NCBI RefSeq assembly: GCF_003151075.1 | Contig: NZ_CP029482.1 | Coordinates: 248,001 to 312,000 of the forward strand | DNA: 64,000 nt | Reading direction: 5' to 3' | From: Pseudomonas sp. 31-12 | Lineage (GTDB): Bacteria > Pseudomonadota > Gammaproteobacteria > Pseudomonadales > Pseudomonadaceae | Notes under the pieces: generated by a model | Database searches by the model: none | What the model was told of the DNA's origin: nothing | What the model saw: the letters and a program-made list of their open reading frames with translations, nothing else | Part shown: positions 9,709 to 17,785 of the stretch, piece after piece | How positions within the stretch are numbered: position 1 is the stretch's first letter | How the letters are laid out: each line of letters begins with the position of its first letter | Position numbers and translations under genes: made by a program

Positions 9709-10659
9709 ATGTATGACGCACTTGGAAGCTTGTCGCTGGATCTACTGCGAGCGTTTGAAGCCGCGGCGCGTCATCGCAGCTTTACCGCGGCGGCGGTAGA
9801 ACTCGGCACCACGCAGCCCGCCGTCAGCCAGCAGATCAAACGACTGGAAGAACAACTGGCGGCGCGGCTGTTTGATCGCATTTATCGTGGCATTGAACTG
9901 ACTGAGGCCGGAGTCATACTTTTTGAGCAGGTTCAGCTCGGTTTGCAGAATATCGATGCAGGATTGAGCGCGATCAGCGCACAACACCAACATGAAGTCT
10001 TGCAGGTAGCCACGGATTTCGCCTTCGCCGCGTATTGGCTAATGCCACGGTTGCACCGCTTTCATAAAGCCAATCCCCAAGTCGACGTCAGCCTGGTCAC
10101 CAGCGAGCGCAATCACAACATGCTGCGCACCGATATCGATGTGGCGGTGTTGTTTGGGGATGGCCGCTTTAAACAGGGCGAAAGCCATTGGCTGTTCAGC
10201 GAAGAAGTGTTTCCGGTGTGCAGCCCGCTGTTGTTGAAGGATCGTCCCCTGCCCTTGCCAGCCCAGTCATTGCTGGAGTTTCCACTGTTGCACCTGCGCG
10301 GTGAAAACAGCAGCAACTGGTTCGACTGGAGCGGCGTGTTTCGCGAGTTGGGGATCACGTCGGCACCGGCCCCCGGGCAATTGCGCTTCGACAATTACAC
10401 GTTGCTGATTCAAGCGGCGATTGGCGGCCAGGGCGTGGCCATTGGCTGGCGGCACCTTGTGGATAACTTGCTGGCGCAGGGTTTGTTATGCCGACCGATT
10501 GCCGACACGGTGATTTCCAGGCTTGGCTATTACGTGGTGCTGCCCCAACGCAAACGGCGAGGGGCATTGATCCAGCAGTTTGTCGATTGGTTGATGGCTG
10601 AACAGGCCAGCAGCGCCCAATCCTTGAATGGTTTACCGCTGCCGTCTATCGCGGTGTAG
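9709..10659 (+). CDS. LysR-family regulator of choline sulfate use
   Basis: This is a 316-residue LysR-type transcription factor. The N-terminal helix-turn-helix reads SFTAAAVELGTTQPAVSQQIKRLEEQ at about residues 25-50, followed by the effector-binding fold. It is transcribed divergently from betC across a gap of about 115 bp, the classic layout for a regulator controlling its neighbour. Its target is therefore inferred to be betC-choX. An exact DnaA-box 9-mer lies inside the gene at 10458. Its end overlaps the end of the convergent gene by 14 bp. Confidence 0.9.
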   Translation: MYDALGSLSLDLLRAFEAAARHRSFTAAAVELGTTQPAVSQQIKRLEEQLAARLFDRIYRGIELTEAGVILFEQVQLGLQNIDAGLSAISAQHQHEVLQVATDFAFAAYWLMPRLHRFHKANPQVDVSLVTSERNHNMLRTDIDVAVLFGDGRFKQGESHWLFSEEVFPVCSPLLLKDRPLPLPAQSLLEFPLLHLRGENSSNWFDWSGVFRELGITSAPAPGQLRFDNYTLLIQAAIGGQGVAIGWRHLVDNLLAQGLLCRPIADTVISRLGYYVVLPQRKRRGALIQQFVDWLMAEQASSAQSLNGLPLPSIAV

Positions 10660-11323
10660 GGTCGGTCGAAACGAAGTTCACGTGCTCACGAACGTGAAGA
10701 TTCAGCTGCAACTCATCGGCAATCCCCACCGCCACGCGGTTCAACCGTTCAAGCGGTTCCGCCAGGCCCGGCTCAAGGCTGCTGCTGATGTGGCTGAAAT
10801 GTTCGATCGTCAGTCCCGGCACGCCGCGAGGCGCATTCACCAGGGTCCAGTGCAAGGCACTGCTTTGCAGCGCATCAAGGATTTCCTCGGCGGCATGCCG
10901 CTGAAGGTGATCCAGCACTTCAGCTTCGGTTTCGTCGAGCTCGGCAAAATCTCCCACCAGGAACAGTCGGTTAATGCCCGCTGCCTGCATGCCCTCGATC
11001 AGCGCATCCACCGCCAGCACTTGTTCCACCGGGCCTGGCACGATGGTTTTTTCCACATGCTCGCTGTTGAATGGCAGTCCCGGCGCATCGAGCAGGCAAA
11101 TGACCGCCGAACTGCCCGCTACGCTTTGCTTGACGCGTTCAGCCTGGAACAGGTCGCCGGCCTTGGTGCGCAAACCCGGGCGCGGCGGGAGCGCCGTCAG
11201 GTCATCCAGAATCGCGATCACTTCATGTTGGCGCCGCAGCATTTCAGCCATCAGCGCACTGCCCAGGCTACTCATGGCACCATAAAGCACCACTTTCACC
11301 ACCGGGGTTTCGGCATTTTTCAT
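10646..11323 (-). CDS. NAD(P)-binding Rossmann-fold protein (NmrA-like)
   Basis: This 225-residue protein resembles short NmrA-like/atypical SDR proteins. The nucleotide-binding loop is VVLYGAMSSLGSALMAEML near residue 12, a modified GxxGxxG. INRLFLVGDFAELDE lies mid-protein. The frame is open further upstream, but AAGGA followed by ATG at 11323 and the fold boundary support this start. Substrate and role are unknown. The gene converges on the LysR gene with overlapping ends and is divergent from the dioxygenase-family gene. Confidence 0.75.
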   Translation of the reverse strand: MKNAETPVVKVVLYGAMSSLGSALMAEMLRRQHEVIAILDDLTALPPRPGLRTKAGDLFQAERVKQSVAGSSAVICLLDAPGLPFNSEHVEKTIVPGPVEQVLAVDALIEGMQAAGINRLFLVGDFAELDETEAEVLDHLQRHAAEEILDALQSSALHWTLVNAPRGVPGLTIEHFSHISSSLEPGLAEPLERLNRVAVGIADELQLNLHVREHVNFVSTDPTPR

Positions 11324-11401
11324 GGCTGGGATTCCTTGTTCTATATGGCGTGTGACCTGTAGGAATCGGTGAGGGTTCGACTGGGTTTTTGAGGGATTCA
11401 G

Positions 11402-11728
11402 ATGCAACAGATCAAGGGTTACCACGCTCATGTCTATTTTGACGCCAGCAGCATTGATCAGGCGCGAGCACTGTGTGAGCAGGCGGCGCAATTGTTTCCG
11501 CTGAAAATGGGCCGCGTGCACGAACGCCCGGTGGGTCCGCACCCGGACTGGAGTTGCCAATTGGCGTTCGGGCCGGAGCTGATCGGCGACGTGTTGCCGT
11601 GGCTGGCGCTCAACCGCAAGGGTTTGGTGGTGTTTCTGCACCCGGACACCGGCGACGATTTGCTGGACCACACCGAGCACGCGATCTGGATGGGCGCGAT
11701 CCGGCCGCTGGATTTGTCTATTTTTTGA
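11402..11728 (+). CDS. DOPA 4,5-dioxygenase family protein
   Basis: This is a 108-residue protein of the small DOPA 4,5-dioxygenase family. It has conserved histidines in KGYHAHVYFD (residues 6-15), RPVGPHPDWSCQL (about 41-53) and VFLHPDTGDDLLDHTEHAIW (about 77-96). The motifs are intact, so it may be an extradiol ring-cleaving enzyme, but the bacterial substrate is not evident. Its stop codon is directly adjacent to the stop of the convergent GFA-family gene. Confidence 0.87.
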   Translation: MQQIKGYHAHVYFDASSIDQARALCEQAAQLFPLKMGRVHERPVGPHPDWSCQLAFGPELIGDVLPWLALNRKGLVVFLHPDTGDDLLDHTEHAIWMGAIRPLDLSIF

Positions 11729-12130
11729 TCAGAGGTTTTCTTCGGCTTCACCCGGCAAATGCTCATCCAGATGCAGCCAGGGCAATTGGCTGTCCGTCCA
11801 GATGTGCCGCTCGGCCGGCGCCTGCTCCGGGTGATCGAGGGTGGCGATGGTCACATCGATGCTTTCGGGGCTGAGGTGCGTGGTCAGCGCCAGTTGCGCC
11901 CCACAGGTCGGGCAGAAATAGCGCACGCAGGTTGTTGAAGATTCGTACTTCGCTGGCGTTCCTTTCAGCCATTTAAAGGCCGATGCGGGCAGGGTAATCC
12001 ACGTGGTCACGATTCCGCCGCTGACCCTTCGGCAGATTGAGCAGTGGCAGTGGGCGATGTCGTGTAACGGTCCGCTGAATTGATAGCGCAGGTGCCCGCA
12101 GTGGCAGCCGCCGGTGTGAAGTCCGTCCAT
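11729..12130 (-). CDS. GFA-family (glutathione-dependent formaldehyde-activating-like) zinc protein
   Basis: This is a 133-residue protein with the GFA/CENP-V fold. Zinc-binding cysteines are visible in GGCHCGHLRYQF (residues 6-17), HCHCSICRRVSGG (about 30-42) and YFCPTCGAQL (about 76-85). The start at 12130 is supported by GGAGGA seven bases upstream; a longer frame would run into the REP element. The physiological substrate of most family members is not known. Confidence 0.88.
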   Translation of the reverse strand: MDGLHTGGCHCGHLRYQFSGPLHDIAHCHCSICRRVSGGIVTTWITLPASAFKWLKGTPAKYESSTTCVRYFCPTCGAQLALTTHLSPESIDVTIATLDHPEQAPAERHIWTDSQLPWLHLDEHLPGEAEENL

Positions 12131-12160
12131 CACATATCCTCCTGTTGTGTAAGTGCCGAC

Positions 12161-12257
12161 GCCATCGCGGGCAAGCCCGCTCCCACAATTTTTTGCGGCG
12201 AAGCTGCTATCTGCGGCACACACCCGTCACTGTGGGAGCGGGCTTGCCCGCGATGGC
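12161..12257. repeat. REP doublet (GTGGGAGCGGGC type)
   Basis: GCCATCGCGGGCAAGCCCGC at the left is mirrored by GCGGGCTTGCCCGCGATGGC at the right, enclosing about 50 bp. This is the second REP class in the window, also seen at 48801 and 56158. Confidence 0.85.
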
Positions 12258-12563
12258 TTTAACTCGGTTTAACTCCCTGCCCCGGTCCGACGACCGGTAG
12301 CCCATCCGGTCAATGCTTTCACCAGCGAAAGCTGGCTGAAAGCTTCCCCGATTAGGATCGCCCCCACTGCCGGCAAAAGACCGGTCGGCCAATGCCAGTG
12401 TTTTATCGCTCGCACAGCCCATTTAACAACAACAATGGTGATCTGATGTCCTCTGCTACCCGCCGCTTCGCTGCAACTCCACCCGTACGCCTCGCGCTTC
12501 CCGTTCTGCGCTGACCCAACCGGTTCGCCCATTCCCTAGCCGCGCTACGCCTGGAGTATTCCC
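12258..12563. other. Leader/intergenic region of the CitMHS gene, with CA-rich motif and a possible small ORF
   Basis: No conserved gene is seen. AACAACAACAA at 12425-12435 matches the AAYAAYAA pattern bound by Hfq/Crc in Pseudomonas catabolite repression. An ATG at 12446 opens a 22-codon frame ending at 12514, without a clear ribosome-binding site. Both could lie in the 5' leader of the downstream carrier gene, whose own site is GGAG before 12564. Confidence 0.4.
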
Positions 12564-13871
12564 ATGCTGACTTTCCTTGGCTTCGCCATGGTCATCACGT
12601 TCATGTTCCTGATCATGACCAAGCGCCTGTCCGCGCTGATCGCCCTGATCATCATTCCGATCGTCTTCGCCCTGTTCGGTGGTTTTGCGCCGAAGATCGG
12701 CCCGATGATGCTTGAAGGCATCACCAAGCTGGCGCCGACCGGCGTGATGCTGATGTTCGCCATTCTGTATTTCGCCCTGATGATCGACTCCGGCCTGTTC
12801 GACCCGGCCGTGCGCAAGATCCTCAAACTGGTCAAGGGCGACCCGCTGAAAGTTTCGGTCGGCACCGCCGTACTGGCGCTCGTCGTTTCCCTTGATGGTG
12901 ACGGCGCGACCACTTATATGATCTGCGTGGCCGCCATGCTGCCGCTCTACAGCCGCATCGGCATGAGCCCGCGGATCATGGCCGGCCTGATCATCCTCGC
13001 CGGTGGCGTGATGAACATGACCCCGTGGGGCGGCCCGACGGCTCGTGCGGCCAGTGCGCTGCATGTGGACCCTTCCGACATTTTCGTACCGATGATCCCG
13101 GCGATGGCGTTCGGCGTGGTGGCAATCCTCTTGATTGCGTACTTCTACGGGAAACGTGAGCGTGCGCGTCTGGGTGAATTGCACCTGGTGGGCGATGAAG
13201 TCGATCACAGCGAAATCAGCGTTTCGCAGTTCCCGGATGCCCGTCGTCCGAAACTGATCTGGTTCAACGGCGCCCTGACCCTGGGCCTGATGTGCACCCT
13301 GATTGCCGGTCTGTTGCCGATGCCGGTGTTGTTCATGGTGGCGTTCAGTATTGCCATGATCGTCAACTATCCTTGCCTGCAACAGCAGAAGGATCGCGTC
13401 GCGGCTCACGCCGGTAGCGTGCTGGCGGTGGTCGGTTTGATCTTCGCGGCGGGCATCTTCACCGGTATCCTGTCGGGCACCGGCATGGTCGATGCCATGT
13501 CGAAAAGCTTGCTGGCGGTAATCCCTGATTTCCTCGGCCCGTACCTGGCCGTTATCACCGCGCTGGTGAGCATGCCGTTCACGTTCTTCATGTCGAACGA
13601 CGCATTTTATTACGGCGTGTTACCAGTGCTTGCCGAAGCAGCCAGTCATTACGGTATAACCGCGGTTGAAATGGCACGTGCCTCGATCGTTGGTCAGCCC
13701 GTCCACTTGTTGAGCCCGCTGGTACCATCGACCTATTTGTTGGTGGCCCTGGCCGGTATTGATTTTGGTGATCACCAGCGCTTTACCCTGAAATGGGCAG
13801 TGCTGGTGTGCATGTGCATACTGGTTGCAGCATTGCTGATGGGGATCTTTCCGCTGTTCAGCACTCTATAA
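12564..13871 (+). CDS. CitMHS-family citrate/divalent-metal:proton symporter
   Basis: This is a 435-residue, roughly 12-helix inner-membrane protein of the CitMHS family, which imports citrate complexed with a divalent cation. Visible landmarks are the N-terminal LGFAMVITFMFLIMTKRLS, VSLDGDGATTYMICVAAMLP near residue 110, and GGVMNMTPWGGPTARAAS near 150. SMPFTFFMSNDAFYYGVLP near 335 is also diagnostic. GGAG precedes the start. It is apparently monocistronic, ending before a hairpin at 13884. Confidence 0.93.
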   Translation: MLTFLGFAMVITFMFLIMTKRLSALIALIIIPIVFALFGGFAPKIGPMMLEGITKLAPTGVMLMFAILYFALMIDSGLFDPAVRKILKLVKGDPLKVSVGTAVLALVVSLDGDGATTYMICVAAMLPLYSRIGMSPRIMAGLIILAGGVMNMTPWGGPTARAASALHVDPSDIFVPMIPAMAFGVVAILLIAYFYGKRERARLGELHLVGDEVDHSEISVSQFPDARRPKLIWFNGALTLGLMCTLIAGLLPMPVLFMVAFSIAMIVNYPCLQQQKDRVAAHAGSVLAVVGLIFAAGIFTGILSGTGMVDAMSKSLLAVIPDFLGPYLAVITALVSMPFTFFMSNDAFYYGVLPVLAEAASHYGITAVEMARASIVGQPVHLLSPLVPSTYLLVALAGIDFGDHQRFTLKWAVLVCMCILVAALLMGIFPLFSTL

Positions 13872-13883
13872 GCCCAAGACTCA

Positions 13884-13930
13884 CCACAACGGGTCCAGGC
13901 TTCGCTGTTCGAAGCCCGGACCTTTTGTGG
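13884..13930 (+). terminator. Long hairpin between the CitMHS gene and the TerC gene
   Basis: CCACAA...TTTTGTGG outer arms and GGTCCAGGCTTCG pairing with CGAAGCCCGGACC form a near-continuous stem with a short loop. It starts 12 bp after the carrier's stop codon. The T-run lies within the descending arm, so it is a likely terminator or processing stem, read in the + direction. Confidence 0.65.
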
Positions 13931-13956
13931 TTTAACACTCGCTCAAAGGAATACAC

Positions 13957-14724
13957 ATGGAATGGCTGACCAACCCTGAAATCTGGGTTGCCTTCTTTAC
14001 CCTGACCGCCCTGGAAATCGTCCTGGGTATCGATAACATCATCATGATTTCGATCCTGGTCAGCCGCATGCCCAAGCACATGCAGCAGCGCACCCGGATC
14101 TTCGGCCTGGCGCTGGCCATGGTCACGCGGATCCTGTTGCTGCTGTCGATCACGTGGGTCATGCGCCTTACCAACGACTTGTTCGAAGTGTTCGGCCAGG
14201 GCATTTCCGGGCGAGACCTGATCCTGTTCTTCGGTGGTCTGTTCCTGCTGTGGAAGAGCTCACAAGAGATGTACCACGCGCTGGAAGGTGAAGATGAGTC
14301 CAATGAGGAGCCGGGCGGCAAGGGCGGCAACTTCCTCTACACCATCATCCAGATCGCGATCATCGACATCGTCTTCTCGCTGGACTCGGTGATTACCGCT
14401 GTCGGCATGGTCTCCCACGTACCGGTCATGGTCGCGGCGATCATTGTTGCGGTGCTGGTGATGATGCTGGCGTCCGGGACCATCAGCGAGTTCATCGACA
14501 AGCACCCGTCGCTGAAAATGCTCGCGCTGTCGTTCCTGTTGATCGTCGGTACGGTGCTGATTGCTGAATCCTTCGACGTTCACGTGCCAAAAGGCTACGT
14601 CTACTTCGCCATGGCGTTCTCGCTGGCGGTGGAAGCGATCAACATCAAGATGCGTACCGCGATTGCGAAAAAACGCAAACAGCAAGATCCGGTGAAACTG
14701 CGAAAGGATATTCCGGGGCAGTAA
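13957..14724 (+). CDS. TerC-family integral membrane protein
   Basis: This is a 255-residue protein with about seven transmembrane helices. The TerC signature TALEIVLGIDNIIMISILV is near residue 20 and the matching IIDIVFSLDSVITAVGMV near 140. These paired acidic motifs are thought to bind metal ions. Family members have been linked to tellurite resistance and to manganese export during membrane-protein metalation; the specific role here is unknown. No ter operon partner is nearby. Confidence 0.92.
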   Translation: MEWLTNPEIWVAFFTLTALEIVLGIDNIIMISILVSRMPKHMQQRTRIFGLALAMVTRILLLLSITWVMRLTNDLFEVFGQGISGRDLILFFGGLFLLWKSSQEMYHALEGEDESNEEPGGKGGNFLYTIIQIAIIDIVFSLDSVITAVGMVSHVPVMVAAIIVAVLVMMLASGTISEFIDKHPSLKMLALSFLLIVGTVLIAESFDVHVPKGYVYFAMAFSLAVEAINIKMRTAIAKKRKQQDPVKLRKDIPGQ

Positions 14725-14745
14725 CCCGAGTCTGCGCATAACACC

Positions 14746-14833
14746 TGTGGGAGCGGGCTTGCTCGCGAAGACGGAGTGTCAGTCGACATCATGTTGCCTG
14801 ATACACCGCTTTCGCGAGCAAGCCCGCTCCCAC
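14746..14833. repeat. REP doublet (GTGGGAGCGGGC type)
   Basis: GTGGGAGCGGGCTTGCTCGC and its inverse flank about 45 bp. The element lies between the convergent ends of the TerC gene and the DUF6124 gene. Confidence 0.85.
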
Positions 14834-14849
14834 TTTTTTTGCTCTGTGA

Positions 14850-15131
14850 TTAGCCTGGCGGATCGAGGTTATCGAGCACTCGATTCACCGCCAACTCCCC
14901 CAACATGATGTTTTGCTGAATCCCCAGCAGGGTGTTGCGGTGTGTACCTTCCATTCGTGCAGCAAAATCACTGGCCATGACGCTGGCCGACGCCAACGAC
15001 TCACAGGCGTGAGCGAGCAGGGTTTCGTTATCGACCTTGGGGTCTATGAAGAAGATTGTGCTGGGCTTGCGTGGCGGGAGGTCGTGGGGGACCGGATCGG
15101 TGTCCGGTGGGTTGGGTGTTGCCTTGAACAT
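14850..15131 (-). CDS. DUF6124-family small protein
   Basis: This is a 93-residue protein starting MFKATPNPPDTDPV, a start typical of the DUF6124/DUF3077-like proteins that occur in many copies in Pseudomonas. A proline-rich N-terminus (1-25) precedes an alpha-helical region with ETLLAHACESLASASVMA. No signal peptide or membrane segment is seen. Function is unknown. The ribosome-binding site GGAG (15140-15143 on the minus strand) lies within the perfect palindrome TCCAGTACTGGA, and a long structured leader precedes it. A remnant of a PAAR gene lies about 470 bp upstream. Confidence 0.85.
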   Translation of the reverse strand: MFKATPNPPDTDPVPHDLPPRKPSTIFFIDPKVDNETLLAHACESLASASVMASDFAARMEGTHRNTLLGIQQNIMLGELAVNRVLDNLDPPG

Positions 15132-15330
15132 AGATAGAACTCCAGTACTGGATATATGGAGCCTTCACTCTCGCTACCAAACGAAGGTGGCGGCCATACA
15201 CAGGTTGGTAGACCGGAGTACTGGAACCGGCGCCCCCGAAGGGACCCTGCGCATGGCCACCATAAGCTACGACCTGAAAAAGCGTCCGCAAAAAGTGGCT
15301 ATGCGCCAGACTCCGGGCTACCAAACCCGA
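15132..15330 (-). ncRNA. Candidate structured leader RNA upstream of the DUF6124 gene
   Basis: Read on the minus strand, the leader contains several pairing elements. An outer stem joins 15253-15261 with 15186-15197 (GGTGGCCAT with ATGGCCGCCACC). Inside it is a hairpin capped by a canonical C(UUCG)G tetraloop at 15234-15243, which exists only on this strand. CTACCAA in 15203-15214 is complementary to TTGGTAG at two places, 15317-15326 and 15173-15182. The palindrome 15141-15152 overlaps the ribosome-binding site and also pairs over 8 nt with CCAGTACT at about 15217-15224. These mutually exclusive pairings suggest translational control. An alternative-start frame overlaps the region and could also contribute. 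Confidence 0.55.
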
Positions 15331-15598
15331 TCGCTGTTTTTAGCGATGGATAAACGATAGAGAGCAGGGTCTAGGCGCACAAGCCGGCGGATTCTGGCGT
15401 AGCCGTAGGCAACGACGCAAGACGTTGTAGCCTCCGAGAAGTAACGCCGGATGTCTTTAAACACGCACTGCAAAAACGCGTGAATCACACCAAAACAACC
15501 GACTGCTTTACCGACGGATTTTTTCCAAAGGTTGACGCATAGAGCTCTGGTGGTTAGCGTCCCTCGCTCGCTTCACCCGACAATGACAAGGAATGCAT
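15331..15598. other. Structured non-coding stretch between the DUF6124 leader and the PAAR remnant
   Basis: ATCGCT..AGCGAT forms a hairpin near 15330-15348. CCGGCG at 15384-15389 pairs with CGCCGG at 15445-15450, enclosing a nested AGGC-AACG / CGTT-GCCT stem. No supported coding frame was found. The hairpins could be the distal part of the DUF6124 leader or a separate RNA. Confidence 0.4.
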
Positions 15599-15658
15599 AT
15601 GTCTGGAAAACCGGCTGCACGTCTCACGGACCCGACGCCGAAACAGCCGGGTATCTGA
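15599..15658 (+). pseudogene. Orphaned 5' end of a PAAR/Rhs-type T6SS gene
   Basis: An ATG preceded by AAGGAATGCAT opens a frame reading MSGKPAARLTDPT, nearly identical to the start of PAAR-domain proteins in Pseudomonas (MSGKPAARVTDPT). PAAR proteins cap the type VI secretion spike. The similarity stops at about residue 13 and the frame terminates after 19 codons. It therefore looks like a relict left by deletion of a PAAR or Rhs effector gene. Half a REP follows about 50 bp downstream. Confidence 0.6.
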
Positions 15659-15708
15659 TCGACATAGGCTGAGCAGGGATCATTTCAGCGATTGAGTTCC
15701 CGCCCCGA

Positions 15709-15758
15709 TTTAGGGCTGCTGCGCAGCCCAGCGGGAGCAAGCTCCCTGCTCGCCACAG
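15709..15758. repeat. Single (half) REP copy, GTGGCGAGGG type, with a 3-bp insertion
   Basis: The right half of the common doublet is present, AGCGGGAGCAAGCTCCC, followed by TGCTCGCCACA instead of the usual TCGCCACA. The left half is missing, in keeping with a disrupted junction next to the PAAR remnant. Confidence 0.75.
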
Positions 15759-15982
15759 GGTTGTGTTCGCGCACCTTTTCAACTGTCCGGCTGAAACCTC
15801 CGGGTCCCTTCTTCATTTATGCATGAACCTGTTTTCATGACAGTTTTGTTTCAATCACTTCTTTAGCTATGCGATGCTGGCGCCCAGACCGTTAGCCAAC
15901 TACAGCTTAAGTACAGAACGTAGAAAGTCGCGCGGCACCGTCAATTTGCCCCTCTGGGGCGCTACCACCACAGGGGGCCTGC

Positions 15983-17641
15983 ATGCTCACCCTGCTCAAT
16001 TTGTTATCGGCCGTGGCCTTGTTGATCTGGGGCACGCACATCGTCCGAACCGGCATCCTGCGGGTCTACGGTTCCAATCTGCGCCATGTGATCGGCCAGA
16101 ACATGTCCAAACGCTGGTTGGCGTTCATCTCGGGGATCGTCGTCACGGCGATGGTGCAGAGCAGCAACGCCACCGCCATGCTCGTCACTTCTTTCGTCGG
16201 TCAGGGCTTGATGGCGTTGACGCCCGCCCTGGCAACCATGCTTGGCGCAGACGTTGGTACCGCGCTGATGGCGCGGGTGCTGACGCTCGATTTGTCCTGG
16301 CTGTCGCCGCTGCTGATTTTCCTCGGGGTGATTTTCTTCCTGTCCCGCAAGCAGACCCGGCTGGGCCAGATGGGCCGCGTCAGCATCGGTCTCGGGCTGA
16401 TCATCCTGGCGCTGCAACTGATCGTCGAATCCGCCGCGCCGATTACCCAGGCGCAGGGTGTGAAGGTGATTTTCGCCTCGTTGACCGGCGACATCCTGCT
16501 CGATGCCCTGGTCGGCGCGTTGTTCGCGATGATTTCCTACTCCAGCCTGGCCGCCGTCCTGCTGACCGCGACCCTGGCCGGCGCCGGCGTGATCAGCCTG
16601 CCGGTGGCCATCGGTCTGGTGATCGGTGCCAACATCGGCAGCGGCATCCTCGCGTTCCTCAGTACCAGCATGCAAAACGCTGCCGGGCGTCAGGTGGCGC
16701 TCGGCAGCCTGCTGTACAAACTGATCGGCCTGCTGCTGATCATTCCGGTGCTGGACCCGTTGGTGCACTGGATCGACAGCCTCGATTTCAGTCCTCAGGA
16801 AATGGTCATCGGCTTCCACCTGCTCTACAACACCGCGCGCTGCCTGATCCTGCTGCCCAGCGTCGGCCCTATGGCCAGGCTCTGCGCGTGGCTGTTGCCG
16901 GAGCGGCCGGAGCTCAACGGCACGGCGAAACCCCGGCACCTCGACCCGACCGCGCTGGTCACCCCCAGCCTGGCGCTGGCCAACGCCGCGCGCGAAACCC
17001 TGCGCATGGGCGATCTGATCGACAACATGCTCGAAGCGATGCTCGACGTGCTGCGTGGCAAACAGTCCGCCATCACCCAGGAAATGCGCAAGCTGACCGA
17101 TGATGTCGAAGCGCTCTACAGCGCCATCAAGCTTTACCTCGCGCAAATGCCCCGGGAAGACTTGAGCGATCAGGACAGTCGGCGCTGGGCGGAAATCATC
17201 GAACTGGCGATCAACCTCAAACTCGCCAGCGACTTGATCGAACGCATGCTGCGCAAGGTGCAGCAGCAGAAAACCTCGCAGCGCCGGTCTTTTTCCGAGG
17301 TCGGTTTGGAAGAATTGGCCGGGTTGCACAGCCAGTTGATCTCTAACCTGCGTCTGGGCTTGTCGGTATTCCTCAGTGCCGACAAGGAAAGTGCCCGCCA
17401 GTTGCTGCGTGAGAAACGTCGCTTTCGCGCACAGGAACGCCGCCTTGCCCATGCTCACGTCAGCCGGTTGCAACGTAAGATTGTGCAAAGTATCGAGACC
17501 AGTTCTCTGCACCTGGAGCTGATCGCCGACATGAAGCGCTTGAATTCGCTGTTCTGCAGCAGCGCTTATGTGGTGCTGGAAACGTCGGATACCGGTGCAC
17601 TGGCGGTCGACGATATGGCTGACATCACGCATTCGCCTTGA
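15983..17641 (+). CDS. Na+/phosphate cotransporter family protein with C-terminal PhoU-like domain
   Basis: This is a 552-residue protein of the NptA/YjbB-like family. The first transport repeat has AMVQSSNATAMLVTSFVGQG near residue 50. The second has IGANIGSGILAFLSTSMQNA near 215, though its QSS motif is replaced by SYSSLAAVLL. Residues from about 335 to 540 form a helical PhoU-like domain. Phosphate import or export by sodium symport is the expected role. GGGGG precedes the ATG. It is divergent from the DUF6124 gene across a roughly 850-bp gap. Confidence 0.9.
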   Translation: MLTLLNLLSAVALLIWGTHIVRTGILRVYGSNLRHVIGQNMSKRWLAFISGIVVTAMVQSSNATAMLVTSFVGQGLMALTPALATMLGADVGTALMARVLTLDLSWLSPLLIFLGVIFFLSRKQTRLGQMGRVSIGLGLIILALQLIVESAAPITQAQGVKVIFASLTGDILLDALVGALFAMISYSSLAAVLLTATLAGAGVISLPVAIGLVIGANIGSGILAFLSTSMQNAAGRQVALGSLLYKLIGLLLIIPVLDPLVHWIDSLDFSPQEMVIGFHLLYNTARCLILLPSVGPMARLCAWLLPERPELNGTAKPRHLDPTALVTPSLALANAARETLRMGDLIDNMLEAMLDVLRGKQSAITQEMRKLTDDVEALYSAIKLYLAQMPREDLSDQDSRRWAEIIELAINLKLASDLIERMLRKVQQQKTSQRRSFSEVGLEELAGLHSQLISNLRLGLSVFLSADKESARQLLREKRRFRAQERRLAHAHVSRLQRKIVQSIETSSLHLELIADMKRLNSLFCSSAYVVLETSDTGALAVDDMADITHSP

Positions 17642-17687
17642 ACGTCTGGCGGTGGGGTCAGTCAGTTACATTGGTTCAGCCTCAAGA

Positions 17688-17773
17688 CCGCCTTCGCGAG
17701 CAGGCCCGCTCCCACATTGATTTTGTGAGCGCCGCAAATCACCTGTGGGAGCAAGCCTGCTCGCGATAGCGGC
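17688..17773. repeat. REP doublet (GTGGGAGCGGGC type)
   Basis: CGCGAGCAGGCCCGCTCCCAC is mirrored, imperfectly, by GTGGGAGCAAGCCTGCTCGCG. It lies directly before the M16 peptidase gene; its right edge is 13 bp from the start codon and abuts the ribosome-binding site. Confidence 0.8.
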
Positions 17774-17785
17774 CTGAAGGACGAC

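Noticed and set aside
15028..15324. 98-codon minus-strand frame overlapping the DUF6124 start in another frame
   Set aside because: It begins with TTG without a ribosome-binding site and covers the structured leader; pairing constraints explain the sequence better than coding.
16004..17632. Long minus-strand frame opposite the Na/Pi cotransporter
   Set aside because: It is the antisense shadow of a GC-rich gene; its translation is rich in Gln/His/Arg with no domain.
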